From positions 25,655,439-25,719,438 of the forward strand of contig CM050450.1 of assembly GCA_027563935.2 (NCBI GenBank): a stretch of DNA of 64,000 nucleotides, given 5' to 3'. Under the pieces are notes generated by a model that was not told the origin of the DNA, made no database searches, and was given only the letters and a program-made list of their open reading frames with translations. Positions 56,683-64,000 of this stretch are shown here, piece by piece. This stretch comes from Costus lasius. Its lineage: Eukaryota; Streptophyta; Magnoliopsida; Zingiberales; Costaceae. Position 1 is the first letter of the stretch. The number at the start of each line of letters is the position of its first letter. The translations under genes and the position numbers were made by a program.

Positions 56683-58857
56683 AACATATAAGGCTCAAAC
56701 TTTGCTTGTCCTCAAGCAAAAATCAAAATTTGATTAAAAGAATAACCTTTTCATGCTTAATAAATTTCAAAAATACAATCATCAATGAAAAATTACATCA
56801 ATTGATTTATAAAACTTCAAGCAAACATATCATTCTTAGAATTCAATCCTCTAGATCCACAATTCAATCAAATAAAACTTCACAACTTGTATAATAAATA
56901 GAATTTTCAATCTCATGATTTCACCTAGTTTTCAATTCAAATCTATCATGCTTTTGTTTACATAAATTAGGTTTCCAAGATCTTTTTCCACACATGATTT
57001 TTTTTTTTGTGAAGATGGTATGTACCCACTTAGATACACACTTTTTATTCTTGACTTCAACTCTTATCTTTGGTACCACTATCAATTTTGCATAGTGTCA
57101 AGTAGAGGAGTCTTATTCTTTTTATCTCTCATTATTTTTTTACAGACTTCAACCCATGTCTTAGGTACCACTATCAATTTTACATAGTGCCAAGTAAGGG
57201 AGTCTCTCACTATTTTTATGGATCTTGGATTCTTATTTCCCAACAAATAGAAAAATAGACTAAACATCTACTAGGTTGATCAATTGATATCAATTCACAA
57301 ATCATACTCATATACTCATTTTATTTAAAGGAGTAGTTTCACCTTTAGATATTATTCTTCAAATAACACATCTACCCAAAATTTCATGCATCAACCAATG
57401 TCAAATTTCAAAAATAGATATGCATTGAAGAAATAAATCTAACATGATAGGGTTTTTCTCTAATCACAAGTATAAATACTCACATCATCAAGGAAGACAT
57501 TTTATCAATAGAAATGTTATCAATAAATCATGCCATCATATAGTAGAAAGTGGATTATATGCTTTCATCAATTTTAACAACAAATTTGAATAATATCATC
57601 ATCAAAACAATGAGTTCCATAAAATCATTTTTCAAGAGAAAACCAATAAGCAGTATAAAGTCAAAGATGCACTATAATAAATAGTCATTAATAAAAGAGT
57701 GCAAGTGATACTCACAAAACCATATAGATCATGCTCAATCGTTGTCAGGCTAGTGTAGCTGGGTCCAATGATGTGCCTTTTGAAAATTTTTGAAAAGCTG
57801 CTAGCTATGATGGTGATGGTGCCGACATAAGGGTCAGTAATCTCTAGTGGCCTGCTAGAGAATACAGTCCTGGAGGTGAGATCGTCAGGCTATAGAAGAT
57901 AATACTGCACATAAAAAATCAGAGTCAGTAATGAAGAATCTACTGCATAAATAAATAATATTATGGAATAAGAGGCAGTAGAATAGGTAAGAATCTGCTG
58001 ATGGAATAATCCAGTGTCGACGGCTGGAAACAGTGATGTCAGAGGTAGATGTAGTGGTAGCTAGTGCTGGATGCAGATCTGGAGAAGAAGCTATAACAGG
58101 TAGAAAGCAAATCAAGGCAGTTTTTGAATTTTTTTTATGAAAAGTAGCCATACCCAAGAATAAGATTTAATGATCCAAAGAGAAAACAGACAAAACCATG
58201 AAGTAGAATAAAACTTGATCTTTCAAGGTATGTGAAAAATAAAGGATCAAAATCTTTCAGGAATTTAGGGTATTAGCAGAAAGAAGGCTACTCAAATTAC
58301 AAAATGAAAAACTGCACAAAATCTAATCAGAATAAAAAAGTTGCTATGTGTTCTAGGATAATCCATAGACTTTAAAATTCAGCAAAAATATCCAAATAAT
58401 AGACAAAGATCAGTACTTCCATGTCGTGCCAAAAATCAAAAATTTTCATAACCCAATTTCTTAAAATCAATGCGAGACGACACCTACTCAATAACTGGAA
58501 GCAGTTTACAAATACGGTATGCGTTACGGCAGTGCCATAATTCACAAAGAACTCTCGGGTAAGAAATAATCAGGAAATATGGTACCGTGAAATTCCTTAC
58601 GGTACTGCCGTATTTTTCAAAAAAATTTCGAAAAGAAAACACTCAAGATTACGTAAAGTAAAAAAACGATCAGAAAATACGGAACCGTAAAAGAAATACG
58701 GTACCACCGTAAAATACTAAAAATTCTCGGAAAAGAAATCAGAGTAGATTACGGCAGTGCCATATTTTGCGCAAAATTTGATTTTCCTGCAAAAATAAAA
58801 GCAAAATTAATTCTAAAAATAAATTAAAATAAAAGAAACTAAACTAAGATAAAAGTG
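56683..58857 (-). other. Gag-only element 3' non-coding region
   Basis: 2.2 kb between the post-stop module and the 3' LTR. AT-rich, no supported ORF. It holds the palindrome at 56701-56720, a TACCACTATCAATTTT repeat (57074 and 57167), and palindromic modules at 58513-58765. Confidence 0.7.
56701..56720 (-). promoter_or_regulatory. 8-bp stem palindrome next to the 3' LTR
   Basis: TTTGCTTGTCCTCAAGCAAA: perfect 8-bp arms around a 4-base loop (AGGA in sense), 18 bp from the LTR, where a PPT is expected. The core CTTGAGGACAAG is, to my knowledge, common before the PPT of Tat/Athila-type elements. Confidence 0.65.
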
Positions 58858-58916
58858 CTTGGGTTGCCTCCCAAGAAGCGCTAATTTTAGGTCCATAGCT
58901 TGACCAAAAATCAATA
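58858..58916 (-). promoter_or_regulatory. Post-stop conserved module with two hairpins
   Basis: In sense order: stop TGA, 41 nt with GGTC..GACC (4-bp stem), then CTTGGG and CCCAAG around AGGCAA (58858-58875). Same spacing and loop as ATH1 16474-16532; the outer pair of the second stem is C-G here and G-C there. Confidence 0.62.
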
Positions 58917-60125
58917 TCATGGTGAAGCAGGTGAATCGGTTCCAAAATATAAAGCATATAATTTTCTACATTTCCTTTTTCCAAACAGTTTAGCCACAAA
59001 TCCAGATATCCAGAATTTCACATAAATCATGATTAATGTGGCTTTCTCAAATTTGCAGAAATTAAAATTCTCAGATCCACTCAAAGTAATCTTTATGATC
59101 TTCCTATGCTTATCAAAAAGTAAAATCATAAGTCCTTTCTTCAAATTAATATTTTCAATGGCAATAACAAAAGGACTTAGATTAAAAGATTCAAGTATTG
59201 GATCATCAAAATAATGTCTATGTCTTTCATTAGATTCCTCGATAAAGCACAAATTTTCAAATAGATCAAAATTTTTAACAATAGCTTTGGGCAAAACATC
59301 AAGGTGAGATTCATTCAAATCCTTTTCAAGTTCCTCATGTTTGCCATCAAATAATCTATCAATATCAAAATTATCAACAAAATCAAGATGAGACTCTACA
59401 AAATTGACTTTCTCATGTTTCCCCACAAATAATTCATTATCAGAAGAGTCAAAATCAGAATCATATGAAAAAGAATTAATAGAATCAGAGTTGACCACAA
59501 GAGATTTATCATTAATTTCAAAAATATCACCAAAATCAAAGTGGGGCTCATCAATGTCTATAATTTTTGAACCTTCATCATGCTCATTAGATTTAATCAT
59601 AAACAAGATATTATCAAAATCAGAATTATCATCAAAAGAAGGTTCTTCAATTTCAATTTTCTCAATCTTTTCCTCAAATAAATTAGTAGATGAATCAATT
59701 CTACAATCATCAAAATCAGAGTGAGATTCAATAATATTCACATAAGGCTCAATCTCAAAACAATCATGATCACAGGGGGAATTTTCTAATTCAAGTTTTT
59801 CAGCATCAAATTCAAATTGTGGTTCAGAAACATGATCAGAGCAATCATCATATAAATAAGTTCGGTTATCCCATCTAGAATACAATTGATCTTGTTCTTG
59901 CCATGATAAATTTGGTTTTAAAAATGGGCAATCAGAGGAACAATGATCAGGATATCCACAAATAACGCAATATTCAGAAGAACAAGATTGCATATAAGAG
60001 TTAAATTGATCTACAAGAGATTTACCTTGTGGCATGTATACCTCAACTCTTTCAGTTGCCAAGGAGTTGTGATTAAAAGACATGTTTTCAAATCTATCAA
60101 GAACAGAAAGATAATCCAACACCAA
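58917..60125 (-). CDS. Gag-like CCHC protein of the gag-only element
   Basis: 402 codons, intact. Met codons at residues 1, 15 and 31; the true start is not certain. A single zinc knuckle (C53-X2-C56-X4-H61-X4-C66) suggests RNA binding, as in nucleocapsid. Residues about 85-280 are highly acidic with five imperfect repeats of an E-[SP]-[HS]-x-D-F-x-D type (ESHSDFDD, EPSFDDNSDFD, EPHFDFGD, ESHLDFVD, ESHLDVL). The C-terminus is basic then LYALYFGTDSPASP, similar to the tail of the ATH1 gag-pro frame. No standard Retrotrans_gag capsid block, protease or polymerase is visible. It may package its own RNA into particles supplied by a relative; that is inference. Confidence 0.8.
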   Translation of the reverse strand: MVLDYLSVLDRFENMSFNHNSLATERVEVYMPQGKSLVDQFNSYMQSCSSEYCVICGYPDHCSSDCPFLKPNLSWQEQDQLYSRWDNRTYLYDDCSDHVSEPQFEFDAEKLELENSPCDHDCFEIEPYVNIIESHSDFDDCRIDSSTNLFEEKIEKIEIEEPSFDDNSDFDNILFMIKSNEHDEGSKIIDIDEPHFDFGDIFEINDKSLVVNSDSINSFSYDSDFDSSDNELFVGKHEKVNFVESHLDFVDNFDIDRLFDGKHEELEKDLNESHLDVLPKAIVKNFDLFENLCFIEESNERHRHYFDDPILESFNLSPFVIAIENINLKKGLMILLFDKHRKIIKITLSGSENFNFCKFEKATLIMIYVKFWISGFVAKLFGKRKCRKLYALYFGTDSPASP

Positions 60126-60339
60126 TCAATAAAAAAAAATTTATTTTTTTATTTTTCAGAATATAGAAAAACATAGAAAATCTAAAACACAAGCAAATTC
60201 ACAAATCTTCAGATATCACAGTTCTGTCACAACTGCGAAAATCCAAAACCTACAAAAAGAAAAAAACAAAGTTAAATCTAAAACAAAAATACTTAGTCTA
60301 GCAATACTAATAACTATTTTGATATTAACAAAACTAAGG

Positions 60340-60434
60340 TCCCCGGCAACGGCGCCAAAAACTTGATAGCCCGAAAGGGAACACTACAAGTCTGGCACGC
60401 GTGTACATTGGACTAATCCCCGGCAACGGCGCCA
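60340..60434 (-). other. Double tRNA-Asp PBS, copy 2
   Basis: Two perfect TGGCGCCGTTGCCGGGGA (sense) at 60417-60434 and 60340-60357, 77 bp apart, as at 54657-54751. The inner one is followed by TGATAGCC, like an LTR border. Confidence 0.9.
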
Positions 60435-60440
60435 CAAACT

Positions 60441-62366
60441 TGATAGGATTCTACAAGTGCAAGGAATTATCGAAGTAATAAAAATATCGATCCACAGAGA
60501 CCTTATTGTTAATTACCAAATAATTGTTTTCTCGCTAGCTAAGTAAACCAAATATGATGCATATAAGTAATAGAAATAACGCTAAAGATAATCAGAAAGG
60601 TAAACATGGGACTAGGGTTTTATCCACCTTAATTTTAATGATTAGATATAATAAAAAGTCGTCAATCAAATCTTGTTAAGATAAAGACCTAATTTACTTG
60701 ATAAAGGTATTGTCTCACTTTCATGCAGACAACCATGCAGAAAACTGATCTTCACTTTCGTGCAAGATCTATTTTCAATGCTGTAGATAAGTAAATCATC
60801 AATCAAAGATCACAAGGATCACTTTCGTGCATCTGCATTCTAATTTGATTGATAGTCTCAAGTGGAATCTCAAGGATCACTTTCGTGCATCCGAGACTCA
60901 ACACAGGTTCTACCTATGGTTTTCCAACAGACCGATCTTCACTTTCGTGCAAGATCAATCAATGTTTATAACTATAATTAAATCCTAGATCAATATTATC
61001 AAATATGACAATTTATCTACTAGAACAGATCAAGTTGGATCTAACCTAAGGAAGGGATCCTAACATGCAATTCTAGGGTTCCAAGCTCTCAAGCAAATCA
61101 CCTTTCAGTCTCATTGCGAAAACTCTAAAACATGGATAAGAACATAGATCTATGGAAAATTAAAGACAAGACATTCACATAAGTAGAATTATCACAACGA
61201 AGATTATCATGACGAAATAAAAAGTTATCTAATCATTAAAAATCAAAGGGATTAAACCCTATGTCCCAAAAATATGTTAAGTTCGCATGGAGAAGAAAAT
61301 ACAATAATCCATAATTTCATAAGATCAAAAATCAACTAGAAAAAAGGTTTTAGAAAATACAGCACGGCTGTGAAATATTTCACAGCCATATTTTGCAAGC
61401 AGAACTCGATAAACAGTGCTGTCACCACCGATTTCATCGATTCCTCCTCTGATTGAACTCGTTTTGCTCTGAAACTTCGGGGAGGTTGTCTTCTCCTCTG
61501 GGCGAAGCTTCTGCGTGAAAATCACGGCCGGATATGGTCTCCACGCCTCTCGGCATGAAGCCAAACCCTAGCCGCCTCCCTATTGATTGCTCCCTCAAAT
61601 CTGGATAAAAGTTCCTCCTTCCACTTCGTGCCTCTTTGCCTCTTAAGGACGAGTCTGCAGCAACTTTCTGATCCTAATTTGGAGTTCTTGATCAAAAGTT
61701 ATGGCCCAAACAAATTTCTACTGCATAAAAATCTCGTTTTTGACCGGGAATTACGGCCGTGTAATAGTTCACGGCCCTGCCGTAAAATAGCTTGAGTGTT
61801 CTGTTCCGGAAACGATGGGAAATACCGTACTGTAAAATTCTTTACGGCACTGCCATAATTTCAGTCGAGTTCTCTGATCTGAGGTCTTCACAAAATACGG
61901 CACCGTAAACTCCTTTACGGCGGTGCCGTAAAATCGGTTGATCACTCTGGTTTAAAGCGCTGGAAAATACGGCTGTGTAATTCCTTTCGGTGGTGCCATA
62001 ATTTCGACAAAATCTTCTGTTCGGAAAATCACCAAAATACAGCCGTGTTCTTGATAATACGGTAGCTGCGAAAATACGGTACCGTAAAATGCTTTACGGC
62101 ACTACCGTATTTTGGTAGGTTGCTCCGTTTTGCGTGAAATTTGTCATGTATCTTCTTCTTGATGATGGTAACTCTTCCATGTATTTGATTTTGCCTAAAA
62201 ACACCCAAAATAGTGCCTTTTTGCCTAAAAATTATGAAAAATCAAAGTACAAGTAGACTTTGCAATATTTGATGAATTCAACATAAAAACAAGCAAAAGA
62301 TCTTCAATTTAGCATGAAAAGATACCTAGAATGATACAAAATATACTATATATTTTGGTGTCATCA
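60441..62366 (-). repeat. Gag-only element LTR, right copy (5' LTR)
   Basis: 1926 bp, TGATAGG...GTCATCA. Pairs with 54758-56682. What follows at 62367 (GACCT) belongs to ATH3. Confidence 0.9.
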
Positions 62367-62795
62367 GACCTCGAGACGAGAGTGCTTGGTCTTCGCTCGA
62401 GGATTTCGTAGTCTGCCATATAACTCATTGGGTTCGTCTTAGAATGATCCACCACAAGAGTAGGAGGTCAGTCTAAGATGAACACCGGGGTGTACACTCG
62501 AGAGAGGGCACTAGGGCTAGACTCCTTGTGCAAAACCAATAAACCAAATAATTAATATCTTTCTTGTGCGATTAAGATTATCATTGTGGTGGAAATCGTA
62601 GCCCTAATATCTCTCTCATATTTTATCTCTATCATCATAGTCGTGATTGCTTGTTTACGATTTCTATTTTCAAAACCACATCTCGATTCGCCTAGCTATT
62701 AGGACTCAGATTTTCTGGTACTCAACTTTGTTCCCTGTGGGATTCGACATCTTTTATATTACCTTGACATAACTGTGCACTTGCGGGACGTGTCA
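62367..62795 (+). repeat. ATH3 5' LTR, 3' part
   Basis: Ends ACGTGTCA six bases before the PBS. Shares CCCTGTGGGAT and the AATTAATATCTT block with the ATH1 LTR pieces. The left part is missing or displaced by the gag-only array. Confidence 0.65.
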
Positions 62796-62801
62796 AGTTT
62801 T

Positions 62802-62819
62802 TGGCGCCGTTGCCGGGGA
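62802..62819 (+). other. ATH3 primer binding site (tRNA-Asp)
   Basis: TGGCGCCGTTGCCGGGGA, the full tRNA-Asp complement. Confidence 0.92.
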
Positions 62820-62940
62820 ACAACAGTTGATATTAGTATATTTATGAGAATTGGTAGACTAGGTTTTAGGTTAGTTTTTCTTTACTGCACTATTATTTTT
62901 TTTTCTCTTTCTTTACTTGTTGTCTTAGAACTTTATAATT

Positions 62941-64000
62941 TTGACTGACCATTTTATGCAAAGAATTTCTAGGGCAAGTACATTCTTTGACATTGATCCA
63001 GAGATCGAGTGCACCTTCAGGACAAGAAGGAAGCAAAATCAAATTTTCAAGAAAGAAGTCATGAACCATCCAGAAGGAGAAAATCAGATGGAGCACATTC
63101 AGCTTGATGTGAACAATGACCGGGTACCACAACCAATGGGGAACAACTATAATAATAGGACATTGAAAGATTACTCTGCTCCCTACACTTATGGTTTTGA
63201 ATCAGGAATTGCTAGGCCCGCTGTTGAGGCCAATAACTTTGAAATAAACCTGCTCTTCTTTCTATGGTGCAACAAAACCAATTTGGTGGTTCTCCTCTTG
63301 AGGACCCCAACATGCACCTCTCTATTTTTCTAGAATATTGCGATATGTTGAAAATTAACGGTGTGTCTGCTGATGTTATCAGGTTACAACTGTTTCCCTT
63401 CTCTTTGAGGGACAAGGCGAGAGCTTAGCTGCACACACTACCTGCTGCTTCGATAAGAACATGGGCAGAGCTTTCTCAAGCCTTTCTCTCCAAGTACTTC
63501 CCTCCATCAAAGACAATTCAATTCCAGAATCAGATAACGAGTTTCATGCAAAAGGATGGAGAATCCCTATACGAAGCTTGGGGGAGGTTTAAAGAGCTCC
63601 AAAGGATGTGTCCACACCACGAAGTTGAAACTTGGGTTTTGATCCAAACGTTCTACAGCGATTTGGATTACAACACAAGACTAACAGTGGATGCTGTAGC
63701 AGGAGGCGCTCTGATGAATAGAAGAGTTGAAGATGCAATGAACCTTCTCGAGGACATGGTGATTAACCATCACCAATAGACATCTAAGAGAAGTATTTCT
63801 ACCAAGAAGTCGGGTAAGTATGACCTTGACTCTTTGACTGCACTTACGGCTAAGGTGGATAATCTGACTAGAAAGCTTGACTCTTGGTCTGTTAATTCAA
63901 TGGATACTAACTCTATTTCTTGTGAAGTCTGTGGAGTTGTAGGTCATGCAGGGGCAGATTGTCAGGTAGGAGATGGGCAGATGGGTGCGATCAACTTTGA
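62941..64000 (+). pseudogene. gag: ATH3 Athila-type gag (partial, broken)
   Basis: Starts near 62956 (MQRISRAST) and carries FDIDPEIECTFRTRRK, typical of Athila Gag N-termini. A frame disruption near 63240 is followed by LEYCDMLKINGV and LFPFSLRDKARA; a TAG at 63426-63428 replaces the usual Trp codon. Then FLSKYFPPSKT, DGESLYEAWGRFKELQRMCP and AVAGGALMNRR, a TAG at 63777-63779, a lysine/serine linker (LTALTAKVDNLTRKLDS) and a CCHC knuckle CEVCGVVGHAGADC near 63922-63963. All hallmarks align with ATH1 14441-15384, whose knuckle is defective. The protease lies beyond the window. Confidence 0.85.

Larger units (their letters stand above)
53615..62366 (-). mobile_element. Gag-only LTR element array (TR-GAG-like)
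   Basis: Order on plus: partial interior 53615-54757, LTR 54758-56682, full interior 56683-60440, LTR 60441-62366. LTRs are TGATAGG...ATCA, about 1925 bp, with the tRNA-Asp PBS on the left of each LTR, so the elements read on the minus strand. The only protein is a 402-residue CCHC protein; there is no protease, RT or integrase. This fits plant terminal-repeat retrotransposons with a gag domain, which depend on Tat/Athila relatives. No TSD was found: the left end is truncated. Confidence 0.82.
62367..64000 (+). mobile_element. Athila-like element ATH3, 5' part
   Basis: LTR end, intact tRNA-Asp PBS and gag with a good zinc knuckle; runs off the window. Better preserved than ATH1 but with stops in gag. 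Confidence 0.85.

Noticed and set aside
54651..60434. Possible tRNA or tRNA-like gene at the TCCCCGGCAACGGCGCCA strings
   Set aside because: These match the complement of a tRNA 3' end and sit next to LTRs. No D, anticodon or T arms are present, so they are PBS sites.

Overview
The window is repeat-filled nuclear DNA of a flowering plant, probably pericentromeric or other heterochromatin. I see no host gene, tRNA or rRNA gene, CRISPR array or plasmid/viral replicon. Nearly every base belongs to LTR retrotransposons nested in one another. The plant assignment rests on copia PBS sequences matching initiator tRNA-Met, Athila/Tat PBS sequences matching tRNA-Asp, an Athila-type gag and downstream ORF, and a chromovirus resembling the plant CRM group. 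The species cannot be told.

Layout. (1) 1-~4500, plus strand: decayed CRM-like gypsy element, cut by the window edge. (2) 4554-13605, minus: copia element 'A1' with perfect TSD TGTTC and one nonsense codon. It sits in the LTR of (3), an Athila-like element 'ATH1' (13611-16682, continuing at 51989-53614) that has gag, protease and an Athila-type downstream ORF but no visible RT or integrase. (4) 16683-51988, minus: a tandem copia array 'B' arranged LTR-INT-LTR-INT-LTR-partial INT-LTR end, with neighbouring units sharing LTRs. B1 is interrupted by copia 'A2' (22789-32227, TSD TGCAG). B2 is interrupted by gypsy 'C' (38832-46927, TSD ATGCA), the youngest-looking element, whose single gag-pol frame has only two nonsense codons. 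The outer flanks of the array are CACGG and CATGG. (5) 53615-62366, minus: a second shared-LTR array, of a gag-only element (TR-GAG-like) with a duplicated tRNA-Asp PBS. (6) 62367-64000, plus: LTR end, PBS and gag of another Athila-like element, 'ATH3', running off the window.

Relative order: ATH1 is older than A1 and B; B tandem duplication came before A2 and C insertion. Variants shared by B2 and B3 but not B1 suggest B2/B3 is the later duplication.

The least explained signals are non-coding: (a) three short hairpins with an invariant CCUC loop and compensatory stem changes in the copia leaders; (b) a post-stop module (41 nt, then a hairpin around AGGCAA) shared by two different Athila-type gag elements; (c) the double PBS; (d) about 70-bp palindromic modules in the gag-only LTR. 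All calls come from reading the sequence by eye; no searches were run.
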